A stretch of 9,869 nucleotides of DNA from Polaromonas sp. (lineage in GTDB: Bacteria > Pseudomonadota > Gammaproteobacteria > Burkholderiales > Burkholderiaceae_C): assembly GCA_025362825.1 (NCBI GenBank), contig JANYFF010000049.1:1-9869 (forward strand), written 5' to 3'. The notes under the pieces were generated by a model that saw nothing but the letters and a program-made list of their open reading frames with translations, searched no databases and had not been told where the DNA came from. Positions 1 to 6,113 of this stretch are shown here, piece by piece (positions within the stretch are counted from its first letter, which is position 1; each line of letters opens with the position of its first letter). Position numbers and translations under genes: made by a program.

Positions 1-871
1 CCTTCAGGCGCTCGTCCTGGCTCTTGTCACCGTGCAGTGCGGTCGTCTTCAGGCCTTCACGCTCCAGCGAACGGGCTAGGCGGGCACAACCGAGCTTGCT
101 GTTGACAAACACAAAGGCCTGCTTCATGCCGCGGGTCTTGAGAACCTGATGTAGTGCGCGGCGTTTGTCGTCTGCGCCCACGCTGTAAAAATGCTGTTCG
201 ACGGTGGTGGCGGTGGCGTTGGAACGGGCAACTTCAATCGTTATCGGGTCTTGCAGAAAGCTGGCCGCCAGGCGCTTGATCTCCGGCGAGAAAGTAGCCG
301 AGAACAGCAAGGTGATGCGCTGCTTGGGCAGGTAGCTCAGGATGCGCTGCAAATCGGGCAAAAAGCCGATGTCGAGCATGCGGTCGGCTTCATCGAGCAC
401 AACGTATTCAACCTGGTTGAGCACCGCGTTCTTGGCTTCAATGTGGTCCAGCAAACGCCCTGGCGTGGCAACCAGCACTTCAACTCCTTTTTTGAGCTCT
501 GCGGTTTGCGGCTTCATGTCCATGCCACCAAACACCACTGCACTGTTCAGGTTGGTGTATTTGGCATACAGCTTGACCTGTTCGGCCACCTGCACAGCCA
601 GCTCACGCGTCGGCAGCAGCACCAGCGCGCGCACCGGGTGGCGCGCCGGAGAAGTAGAAGCGTTCTCGTGCTTCATCATGCGCTGCAACAGCGGCAAGGC
701 GAATGCAGCGGTCTTGCCGGTGCCGGTTTGCGCTGCACCCATCACGTCCCTGCCCTCAAGCACGACCGGAATGGCCTGCTCCTGGATCGGTGTCATGGTT
801 TCGTAGCCCATTTCGGCTACGGCGCGGGCCAGCGGTTCTGCGAGCGAAAGATTGGAAAAAGAAGAGGTCAT
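1..871 (-). CDS. rhlE: ATP-dependent DEAD-box RNA helicase RhlE, N-terminal part (cut by window edge)
   Basis: This is an RNA-unwinding enzyme of the cytoplasm. The RhlE family acts in ribosome assembly and mRNA turnover, often with RNase E. Reading leftward from the ATG at 871, 290 codons stay open to the edge. Visible motifs are the Q motif (GY..MTPIQ, about residues 22-30), Walker A AQTGTGKT (47-54), PTREL (87-91), GG (115-116), TPGR (136-139), DEAD (160-163) and SAT (191-193). The start of the second RecA domain follows (VFVNSK, then ALHGDKSQ), including a RhlE-typical EVAR segment. Spacing and sequence fit RhlE better than SrmB, DeaD or RhlB. The C-terminal tail, which distinguishes RhlE subtypes, lies outside the window. 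No strong Shine-Dalgarno precedes the ATG, but the protein begins at the family's usual position. The leader up to 976 contains two short hairpins. Confidence 0.93.
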   Translation of the reverse strand, partial: MTSSFSNLSLAEPLARAVAEMGYETMTPIQEQAIPVVLEGRDVMGAAQTGTGKTAAFALPLLQRMMKHENASTSPARHPVRALVLLPTRELAVQVAEQVKLYAKYTNLNSAVVFGGMDMKPQTAELKKGVEVLVATPGRLLDHIEAKNAVLNQVEYVVLDEADRMLDIGFLPDLQRILSYLPKQRITLLFSATFSPEIKRLAASFLQDPITIEVARSNATATTVEQHFYSVGADDKRRALHQVLKTRGMKQAFVFVNSKLGCARLARSLEREGLKTTALHGDKSQDERLK

Positions 872-915
872 TTAGTCTACTATTGTCGCACTTTGGCCGA
901 ATTCACCCTTTCAGG

Positions 916-965
916 CCGCGGGCAAGCCCCCGGCAGCGCGTCCATAAGGCCGGCGAAAAAGCCGG
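916..965 (-). promoter_or_regulatory. Two short hairpins in the rhlE upstream region
   Basis: The bases 916-933 form a GC-rich hairpin (8-bp arms, one mismatch). The bases 950-965 form a perfect 5-bp stem, CCGGC/GCCGG, with an A-rich loop. If rhlE is transcribed from beyond 965, both would lie in its 5' leader. Neither is followed by a T-run, so they are not classical terminators. A regulatory role is inference only. Confidence 0.25.
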
Positions 966-976
966 GCAAACCCTAA

Positions 977-1039
977 TGCTATGAATTAAATAGCACAACC
1001 CCACGGTAAAACGCGGGCTAGAGCCCTGTTTACTATAAA
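977..1039. repeat. Dispersed intergenic repeat, copy A
   Basis: This begins with an imperfect palindromic head, TGCTAT...ATAGCA (977-995). It ends in a hairpin, GGGCT-AG-AGCCC, followed by a T-rich tail. It aligns without gaps over about 50 bases to the element at 7649-7712. Shared blocks at the same register are TGCTA, ATAGC, ACGnGGGCT and AGnCC; about 30 of 50 positions are identical. It overlaps the stop codon of the metallopeptidase gene (1033-1035). The GGGCTAGAGCCC stem could help terminate that gene's transcript. It resembles short repeats I associate with Comamonadaceae intergenic regions; that family attribution is from memory. Confidence 0.6.
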
Positions 1040-1926
1040 TTTCGGGCGCTGAAGGTATCGCAGGCCTTGACGCTACCTGTGGTGATGCCGGTATTGAACC
1101 AGCGCTGGCGCTGGGCGCTGGTGCCGTGAGTGAAGCTTTCGGGCACTACTGCGCCGCCTCCCGCACGCTGCAGCGCATCGTCACCGATTTTGGCCGCCGC
1201 ATTCATCGCAGACTCAATGTCGCCGCCTTCAAGAATGTGGCGGGAATTGTTGGCATTAAAGGCCCAGACGCCGGCAAAGCAATCGGCCTGCAGCTCAAGC
1301 TTGACGCTGAGGGCGTTGTATTCGACCTTGCTGACGCGGCTGCGTGCCTCGTCCACCTTGGCGCTGATCCCGAGCAGGTTTTGCACATGGTGGCCGACTT
1401 CGTGCGCAATCACATAGGCTTGGGCGAATTCGCCGGGCGCGCCGAGGCGGTTTTTGAGGGTTTCATAAAAATCCAGGTCGATGTAGACCTTCTGGTCGCT
1501 CGGGCAGTAAAACGGCCCCATGGCCGATTGCCCCTGGCCGCAGGCAGTTTGTGTGGCACCCCTGAATAACACGAGCCGCGGTTCGCGGTAAGTGGCGCCA
1601 CCCTTGGCAAAGACGTCTTTCCAGACGTCTTCGGTGTCGGCCAGCACAGTGGCGACAAATTTGGCCATGCGGTCGTCAGCAGGCGGCCGATGCGCGGGCG
1701 CTTGCTGCTGCTGGACCTGCGCGGGAGGCGAGCCGCCGCTGAGCAAGCTCAAAATGGTCAGTGGATTAATGCCGAAGGCCCAGCCGCCCAGCAAGGCGAT
1801 GACGATGGTGCCAATGCCGATGCTGCGGCCGCCCATCAGCCCGCCACCGCTGAAACCGCCGCCCCCCCCCCCGTCATCACGCCGGTCTTCGACATTGTCT
1901 GATTCCCGATTGCCTTCCCACTTCAT
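1033..1926 (-). CDS. YpfJ-family neutral zinc metallopeptidase, membrane-anchored
   Basis: The protein has 297 residues. The start at 1926 is chosen over an upstream in-frame start at 1971 because GGGAG lies 5 bases before it and family members begin with MKWEG-like sequence. The N-terminus is charged (ESDNVEDRRDD), followed by a glycine run (19-24), more Gly-rich sequence and one hydrophobic span (about 37-55). A Pro/Gln linker then leads to the peptidase domain. The zinc motif HEVGHH is at 175-180, and a downstream ELQADC segment near 211-216 probably supplies the third ligand. This is the conserved architecture of the YpfJ/zinc_peptidase family (PF04228), whose substrates are not established. 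The catalytic domain probably faces the periplasm. The glycine run is encoded partly by an 11-G tract (1862-1872). The gene is divergent from the lipoprotein gene, and repeat copy A overlaps its stop. Confidence 0.9.
   Translation of the reverse strand: MKWEGNRESDNVEDRRDDGGGGGGFSGGGLMGGRSIGIGTIVIALLGGWAFGINPLTILSLLSGGSPPAQVQQQQAPAHRPPADDRMAKFVATVLADTEDVWKDVFAKGGATYREPRLVLFRGATQTACGQGQSAMGPFYCPSDQKVYIDLDFYETLKNRLGAPGEFAQAYVIAHEVGHHVQNLLGISAKVDEARSRVSKVEYNALSVKLELQADCFAGVWAFNANNSRHILEGGDIESAMNAAAKIGDDALQRAGGGAVVPESFTHGTSAQRQRWFNTGITTGSVKACDTFSARNL
1862..1872 (-). repeat. Homopolymer of 11 G (coding strand) inside the metallopeptidase gene
   Basis: Eleven consecutive C on the plus strand, read as G on the coding strand, encode most of glycines 19-22 of the metallopeptidase. 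Tracts of this length are prone to slipped-strand changes. Gain or loss of one base would shift the frame before the membrane span and the catalytic domain. Whether the length varies cannot be seen from one sequence. Confidence 0.85.
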
Positions 1927-2076
1927 AGATGCTCCCGTGCGAATGTGTACAGTGCTGCGCCGACCCACCAACCCATGCAGGCCAGGTACTGGTCAGCCAA
2001 TGTGCCGACTTTACTTGACCGGCGAGAATATCAAGGCAAAGGCGGAACAAAGCCGCTTCCGACTGGTCCATCACCC

Positions 2077-2793
2077 ATGACATGCTTACCGAATCTTCCT
2101 GTTTTCTTGAACGCGGCCGGCCTTCTGGCTTGGTTGTCCCGGCTGGCCCGCCTGGTATTGGCGGCGCTCGTGGTTTCGCTGGTGGCCGCATGCGCCAGTC
2201 CGATTACCGCAAAAGTCACCAGTTTCAACCAGTGGCCGGCAGATACGGCCGGTGCCACTTTCAGCTATATCCGTCCGGCAGATTCGCTCAATGACCTGGA
2301 GCAACAAGCCTATGAAGGCTATGTGCAGGCAGCGCTCGAAAAGATCGGCCTGAAACACGCAGGGCAAGGCCAGGTCGGGCGCTTTCAGGTGGATATCGTG
2401 ACCAGCAGCAACACCCGCAATAGAAAGTTTCGCGAAGCGGTTTACCAGGACAACTATGTGTACCTGCCGCCCTACCGTGACGCAGCGGGCAATGTTTTCC
2501 CGGGCTACTGGGCGCCGGACCGTTTTGGCTCGCGTTATGTGGGTGACCGGGAAGTGACGCGTGAGGTGCAGGTCAGCAACCTCAAACTGCGCCTGCTGGA
2601 CGCCAAGGGCTATTCCCCCGGCAAGCCACGGGCAGTGTTTGAGTCGCGGGCCGTCTACGAAGGTGACAACGAAGACCTGGCCGACCTGGTGCCTTACCTG
2701 GTGCGTGCCGTGTTTGATGGTTTCCCGGGCCAGAATGGACGTGTCCGCACACTCAGGTTCGACAGCAAAACCGGTGCGATGACGGGAAAGTGA
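2077..2793 (+). CDS. DUF4136-like lipoprotein
   Basis: The protein has 238 residues if started at the ATG at 2077. A positively charged and then hydrophobic stretch (about 22-38, SRLARLVLAALVVSLVAA) ends in a lipobox, LVAAC, with Cys39 as the probable lipidated residue. This makes it an envelope lipoprotein. The signal is long for its class. An in-frame TTG at 2134 would give a canonical 19-residue signal, and neither start has a convincing ribosome binding site, so the start is uncertain. The mature part (KVTSFNQWPA, then a domain rich in Tyr, Arg and Val) resembles DUF4136 lipoproteins of Burkholderiales. A Tyr/Pro-rich segment near 128-150 (NYVYLPPYRD) is distinctive. No enzymatic motif is visible. 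Its stop is 4 bases before pcp, so the two are probably co-transcribed, without an obvious functional link. Confidence 0.8.
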   Translation: MTCLPNLPVFLNAAGLLAWLSRLARLVLAALVVSLVAACASPITAKVTSFNQWPADTAGATFSYIRPADSLNDLEQQAYEGYVQAALEKIGLKHAGQGQVGRFQVDIVTSSNTRNRKFREAVYQDNYVYLPPYRDAAGNVFPGYWAPDRFGSRYVGDREVTREVQVSNLKLRLLDAKGYSPGKPRAVFESRAVYEGDNEDLADLVPYLVRAVFDGFPGQNGRVRTLRFDSKTGAMTGK

Positions 2794-2797
2794 TGTT

Positions 2798-3436
2798 TTG
2801 AAAGTTCTGCTCACAGGGTTTGATGCATTTGGCGGCGCTGCCGTCAATCCGAGCTGGCTGGCGGTGCAGGCACTTGATGGCCGCTCAGTTGCCGGGCACA
2901 AAATCATCGCCGCGCAATTGCCAACGGCGTTTGAGACTTCGATCATTGAACTCCGTCGTTTGTTGCAGGCATATAAGCCAGCTTTGGTGATCTGCGTCGG
3001 CCTGGCGAGCGGGCGGGATTCCATGTCCATAGAGCGAGTGGCGATCAACATTCAGGACGCCAGCATTGCCGACAACGCCGGGCACCAGCCGCTGGATGTG
3101 TCTGTCATATCCAGCGGACCCGCCGCGTATTTCAGCACCCTGCCGATCAAGGCCATGCTCTACGCATTGCAGAAGGCTGGCATCCCGGCAGAGATTTCAC
3201 AGACGGCGGGAACTTTTGTATGTAACCACGTGTTTTACGCACTGATGCATGCGCTTGCCTCATCGCGCAGGGCAAAGAAGCCGAGGGGCGGATTTATCCA
3301 TGTGCCTTTTCTCCCGGCGCAGGGCGCGCCAAATATGGGACTGGAAACAATGGTTGCTGGCCTGCATTGCGCTGTTGAATCCGCATTGACCACCGAACAG
3401 TACGACCTCGCCTACGGCGCCGGGCGAATCAATTAA
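2798..3436 (+). CDS. pcp: Pyroglutamyl-peptidase I (peptidase family C15)
   Basis: This cytoplasmic cysteine peptidase removes N-terminal pyroglutamate from peptides. Its 212 residues are the normal family length. The first residues, KVLLTGFDAFGG with N17-P18, are the family signature. The catalytic triad is complete: Glu79 in SIERVAIN, Cys142 in AGTFVCNH and His168 in GFIHVPFLP. Translation must begin at the TTG at 2798. An in-frame stop lies at 2780-2782, no ATG or GTG lies between, and homology starts at the next codon. GGGAAAG about 8-10 bases upstream is a plausible ribosome binding site and lies inside the end of the lipoprotein gene. Translational coupling to that gene is likely. It converges with the small membrane protein gene, with only 2 bases between the stops. 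Confidence 0.95.
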   Translation: MKVLLTGFDAFGGAAVNPSWLAVQALDGRSVAGHKIIAAQLPTAFETSIIELRRLLQAYKPALVICVGLASGRDSMSIERVAINIQDASIADNAGHQPLDVSVISSGPAAYFSTLPIKAMLYALQKAGIPAEISQTAGTFVCNHVFYALMHALASSRRAKKPRGGFIHVPFLPAQGAPNMGLETMVAGLHCAVESALTTEQYDLAYGAGRIN

Positions 3437-3438
3437 AG

Positions 3439-3789
3439 TCAGCGTGCAGCAAATGCCACATTCATCAGGCCACCTGCGAGGCTGACTGCCTGGGATGCGC
3501 TGAAACCCTCGCCGTTGCTGGCCATCGTATTGATGGCCGCCGATGAGTTATCTGCCTGCAGCTGGCGCATGCAGTTGTTCCGGTCGAAACGGGCACTGGA
3601 TTCAAAGCAGCTGGCCAGTGCGACGTTCTGTGCAGAAATCTGTGCTTCGCGCAGCGCGGCCTTTTTGACTTGCCCATCAGCCACCATGGCCATGGCAACA
3701 AGCTGGCACACAATTACCAAGCCTGCCGCTATCAGGAACAGATTACGGCTACTGGTGCGTTCTATTTTCTGGAACTGGTCTGAAAGCAT
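3439..3789 (-). CDS. Small single-span membrane protein of unknown function
   Basis: I do not recognise this 116-residue protein. It is likely a real gene because a strong AGGAG (3795-3799) sits 5 bases before the ATG and the composition is protein-like. A short polar N-terminus with basic residues (KIERTSSR) precedes one hydrophobic span (about 17-37), so the N-terminus is probably cytoplasmic and the rest periplasmic. The exported part has a helical, Ala/Gln-rich region and two cysteines, Cys61 and Cys73, that could form a disulfide. It ends in a weakly hydrophobic Ala/Gly-rich tail. It overlaps no other gene and has no operon partner; the flanking genes are on the other strand. No function is proposed. 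Confidence 0.75.
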   Translation of the reverse strand: MLSDQFQKIERTSSRNLFLIAAGLVIVCQLVAMAMVADGQVKKAALREAQISAQNVALASCFESSARFDRNNCMRQLQADNSSAAINTMASNGEGFSASQAVSLAGGLMNVAFAAR

Positions 3790-3794
3790 GGCGG

Positions 3795-3799
3795 CTCCT
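3795..3799 (-). promoter_or_regulatory. Shine-Dalgarno AGGAG of the small membrane protein gene
   Basis: CTCCT on the plus strand reads AGGAG on the coding strand, 5 bases before the ATG at 3789. It is the main evidence that this unrecognised open frame is translated from that start. Confidence 0.7.
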
Positions 3800-3947
3800 G
3801 ATACCTTGATGCAGCTTCGTTGAAGTTTGTTTCCCCTGTCTTGATGCTAGAAGTCCTCCCCAGAAACGCGATTCAGCTCGCTACCCTTGAAGATGTAGGA
3901 TAAAACCGCATCCCGTGAACATCTCTGCATATAAAACTGTTCTTCTC

Positions 3948-4865
3948 ATGACCGCCTATCCAAATCCCCTGCTTGATGCAGCAGAAACTGCAGCGCGACT
4001 CCCGTGGCGTGCGCTTGTCGAGGGCATTGAGAGCCTGCTGCAGGATGACAGCGTGCAGGTGCCGTCGCGCCTGGTTCAGGCGCTGCCCGGCGGTGGCAGC
4101 CTGTTCGTTATGCCGGCTTTTGACAGCCAGGTGGCCATCACCAAGCTGATTACCTTCACGCCAGCCAACGCGGGCACGGCCAGGCCTGCGATTCAGGGCG
4201 ATGTTGTGGTGTTCGACACGGCAACGGGCGAACGGCGGTTTGTACTGCATGGTCCAACGGTCACCGCGCGACGTACCGCTGCGGTATCGGCCTTGGCGGC
4301 GCGGCACATGGCGCCCAACGCGCAGGGGCCGCTGTTAATCGTCGGTGCTGGCGTTCAGGGCAAGGCGCACCTCGATGCCTTCACCGACCTGCTGGGTGTG
4401 AAAGACGTCATGATCGCATCGCGCAGCGCCGCGAGTGCGCAGGCGCTTGCAGCACACGCTCGATCTTTGGGCCTGCAAGCCCGTATTGTGCAGGACGCGG
4501 ATGCGGCGCTCGGTGATTGCCCGCTGACGGTCACCTGTACACCGGCCGGCAGCATCGTGCTGGGTGCGCTGCCCCGGTCTGATGGTTTTATAAGCGCGGT
4601 AGGCGCTTTCACACCCAGGATGGCAGAACTGGCTCCCACTTTATGCCGTCACTTCGCGGCGCATGGCATGGTCATGGTGGACACCGCGGACGCAGTGCAT
4701 GAAGCCGGTGATTTGCTCCAGGCAGGCCTCGATGTGGCACGCTTTGCGACGCTGGCAGACGTCATACGCCAGAACATCAAAAAGCCCGCCGGACCGGTGC
4801 TGTTTAAAAGCTGCGGCTGGGCGGGCTGGGATCTGGCTGCGGCGCGTGTGGCACGAATGCCATGA
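3948..4865 (+). CDS. Ornithine cyclodeaminase/mu-crystallin family imine reductase (delta1-pyrroline/piperideine-2-carboxylate reductase type)
   Basis: The protein has 305 residues from the ATG at 3948. An in-frame GTG at 3915 would add 11 residues; homologs usually begin close to the LLDAAETAARLP segment, so the later start is preferred, though neither has a good ribosome binding site. The Rossmann motif GAGVQG is at 133-138. Upstream, TKLITFTPAN carries the lysine (residue 66) expected to contact the substrate, and the TVTARRTAAVS block is conserved in this family. The long version of this fold with SLFVMPA and GPLLIVGAGVQGKAH is usually annotated as a bifunctional delta1-pyrroline-2-carboxylate/delta1-piperideine-2-carboxylate reductase. 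Such enzymes make L-proline or L-pipecolate with NAD(P)H in hydroxyproline or lysine breakdown. No catabolic genes flank it, so the substrate is inferred. It converges with yqjK after 25 bases. Confidence 0.88.
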   Translation: MTAYPNPLLDAAETAARLPWRALVEGIESLLQDDSVQVPSRLVQALPGGGSLFVMPAFDSQVAITKLITFTPANAGTARPAIQGDVVVFDTATGERRFVLHGPTVTARRTAAVSALAARHMAPNAQGPLLIVGAGVQGKAHLDAFTDLLGVKDVMIASRSAASAQALAAHARSLGLQARIVQDADAALGDCPLTVTCTPAGSIVLGALPRSDGFISAVGAFTPRMAELAPTLCRHFAAHGMVMVDTADAVHEAGDLLQAGLDVARFATLADVIRQNIKKPAGPVLFKSCGWAGWDLAAARVARMP

Positions 4866-4890
4866 CGCTTGCAGCCAGTCTACGACCTGT

Positions 4891-5202
4891 TCAGCGCCAA
4901 AAGGTCTGCGGCAGCCAGGCTTTCAAAGTGCGCCAGCTGCGCCAGACGAAAAGCCCACGTTGCAGCCAGCGCCAGGACCGTGCTGGCTTGCGCAAGCCCA
5001 ATAATGAAACGGCCAGAGCTATCGCAACCGGATGGTCCCGCAGGTACTGCAGGCCGCTGCGCATCAGGCCCACCGCGCGGTCGGCAATCGAAGAAGCCTT
5101 TTGCAGTGGCGCCAGCTGATCAGCCAGGCTGGCGCGTTGCGCGGTAATGCGTCTGAGCAACTCGCCGCGCTCGCGGTGCAGTTCAGCCAGACGTTTATCC
5201 AT
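4891..5202 (-). CDS. YqjK-like protein
   Basis: The protein has 103 residues. Its ATG at 5202 overlaps the stop of the upstream holin-family gene by 8 bases (ATGGATAA), which indicates translational coupling and fixes the start over longer in-frame options. A basic, coiled-coil-like N-terminus (KRLAELHRERGELLRRI, about residues 3-19) is followed by one short hydrophobic segment (about 57-70, HPVAIALAVSLLGL). The tail is rich in Trp and Arg. This matches E. coli YqjK in size, layout and position as third gene after yqjD and yqjE. Its function is unknown; it is probably a membrane-associated partner of the two upstream products. Confidence 0.75.
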   Translation of the reverse strand: MDKRLAELHRERGELLRRITAQRASLADQLAPLQKASSIADRAVGLMRSGLQYLRDHPVAIALAVSLLGLRKPARSWRWLQRGLFVWRSWRTLKAWLPQTFWR

Positions 5203-5632
5203 GCGAGCCGTCCTTGCCTGTGGCGGCCTTGAGCTGGCGCAGGTCTTCCTGGAGTTCAGCCAGGCTGGCGGCGAACATGTCGTCACCGGCGTCCAGCGTA
5301 CGGCGCAGGGCAGCGTACAGATAAACGGCGAGGCCAGTAAAAAGCGCTGCACAGGCCGCCAGTACCCAGACGCGCTGCTCCCACCAGATGTGCACAGCCA
5401 GCGCGATGGTCAGAAGCAGGCCGACACCCACGCAAAACATCAATGCCAGCCCCAAACCCAGTTGCTGCAGGATCAGGTGTTTTTCGACCTGAATTTCATT
5501 GCCCAGCAGGGCCAGCCGTGTTTGCAGCGTGCCGATAAAGGTGATGGCGATGTTTTTCAGCGCACCGAACGGGCCGGTTGCAGCGGCAGCACCAGACTCC
5601 CTAGCCATGGCGCGGCGCCAGGCCCACAGCAC
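5195..5632 (-). CDS. Holin-superfamily III / YqjE-like inner membrane protein
   Basis: The protein has 145 residues if started at the GTG at 5632, 8 bases after the upstream gene's stop; an ATG at 5608 would remove eight residues. An amphipathic N-terminal helix with ALLGNEIQVEKHL is typical of the phage_holin_3_6/YqjE family (PF07332). Two membrane spans follow (about 57-79 and 88-109), then a soluble Leu/Glu-rich C-terminal tail. Despite the family name, chromosomal members in this gene order are not lysis proteins, and no phage genes are nearby. It is the middle gene of a yqjD-yqjE-yqjK type operon and probably forms a membrane complex with its neighbours; the function is not established. 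Confidence 0.85.
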   Translation of the reverse strand: MLWAWRRAMARESGAAAATGPFGALKNIAITFIGTLQTRLALLGNEIQVEKHLILQQLGLGLALMFCVGVGLLLTIALAVHIWWEQRVWVLAACAALFTGLAVYLYAALRRTLDAGDDMFAASLAELQEDLRQLKAATGKDGSHG

Positions 5633-5640
5633 CGGGCTGC

Positions 5641-5961
5641 CTAGCGGCGACCAAGGATCAGCCCTACCAAAAGACCCACGCCAGCGGCGATACCGACAGC
5701 GGTCCAGGGTGACTCATGGACGTATTCGTCGGTGGCCCGCGCAGCGGCGCGGGTTTTATCAACCAGCACATCCTCGGCTTCGGCGAGCCGGACTTTGGCA
5801 TCGCGCAAACGGGCCTGGATGCGGGCGCGAAGGTTGGCGATTTTTTCGCCCGCCTGTTCGGCGGTGGCACCCAGCATTTCCTCTGCTTCGGAAATTACGG
5901 ATTTGATATCGCTGACAAGCTGTTCCTGCGATTCGACACTGGCGTTACCGGCCTTGGACAT
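5641..5961 (-). CDS. DUF883 / ElaB-YqjD family membrane-anchored protein
   Basis: The protein has 106 residues. The ATG at 5961 is chosen because AAGGGG (5968-5973) lies 6 bases upstream; an upstream in-frame start at 6123 would cross the promoter. A long charged helix (about 10-75) with a heptad-like pattern is followed by the family signature (DEYVHESPW, 77-85). A C-terminal glycine-rich membrane span ends in GRR (about 87-106). E. coli YqjD and ElaB have this architecture. YqjD there binds stationary-phase ribosomes through its N-terminus while anchored in the inner membrane, and is RpoS-dependent. A perfect sigma-S-type -10 element precedes this gene (5991-6001). It is the first gene of the yqjDEK-like operon. 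Confidence 0.9.
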   Translation of the reverse strand: MSKAGNASVESQEQLVSDIKSVISEAEEMLGATAEQAGEKIANLRARIQARLRDAKVRLAEAEDVLVDKTRAAARATDEYVHESPWTAVGIAAGVGLLVGLILGRR

Positions 5962-5990
5962 GGTGTACCCCTTGGAAAATATTTGAGGAT

Positions 5991-6001
5991 TTAAGCGTAG
6001 C
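5991..6001 (-). promoter_or_regulatory. Sigma-S-type -10 promoter element of the yqjDEK-like operon
   Basis: On the minus strand this reads GCTACGCTTAA, a perfect match to the extended sigma-S -10 consensus KCTAYRCTTAA, with a TG just upstream. Initiation would fall about 7 bases downstream, leaving a leader of some 20-25 bases that includes the AAGGGG ribosome binding site. No good -35 hexamer is visible, which is common for sigma-S promoters. No transcription data are available here. Confidence 0.6.
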
Positions 6002-6113
6002 AGATTAGGGACCCTCTGCATCACTCTGGCGGAACTGAACACTTGCACAGTCTGCAGCGACGAAACTGCAATGAAAAGTCGCACAAAACCTGCCCGCCGC
6101 GATAATTCAGTGC

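Noticed and set aside
191..976. A plus-strand open frame of 261 codons across the start of rhlE
   Set aside because: It is antisense to clear DEAD-box motifs and its sequence is low in protein-like character. It is a shadow of rhlE.
2086..3051. A minus-strand open frame of 321 codons spanning the lipoprotein and pcp
   Set aside because: It crosses two genes whose plus-strand products have a lipobox and a full catalytic triad. No family resemblance is visible in the minus frame.
3927..3940. TATAAA at 3930-3935 as the promoter of the imine reductase gene
   Set aside because: It would start transcription only a few bases from the ATG at 3948 and has no plausible -35 at 16-18 bases. The AT-rich match alone is not enough.
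5195..5632. Holin-family gene as a sign of a prophage
   Set aside because: The family is also chromosomal (YqjE). The gene sits in a yqjD-yqjE-yqjK order and no endolysin, spanin or structural phage gene is near.
6101..6106. GATAAT as a -10 for the modA-like gene
   Set aside because: Initiation would fall at the start codon itself, and the -35 region matches only half of the consensus.
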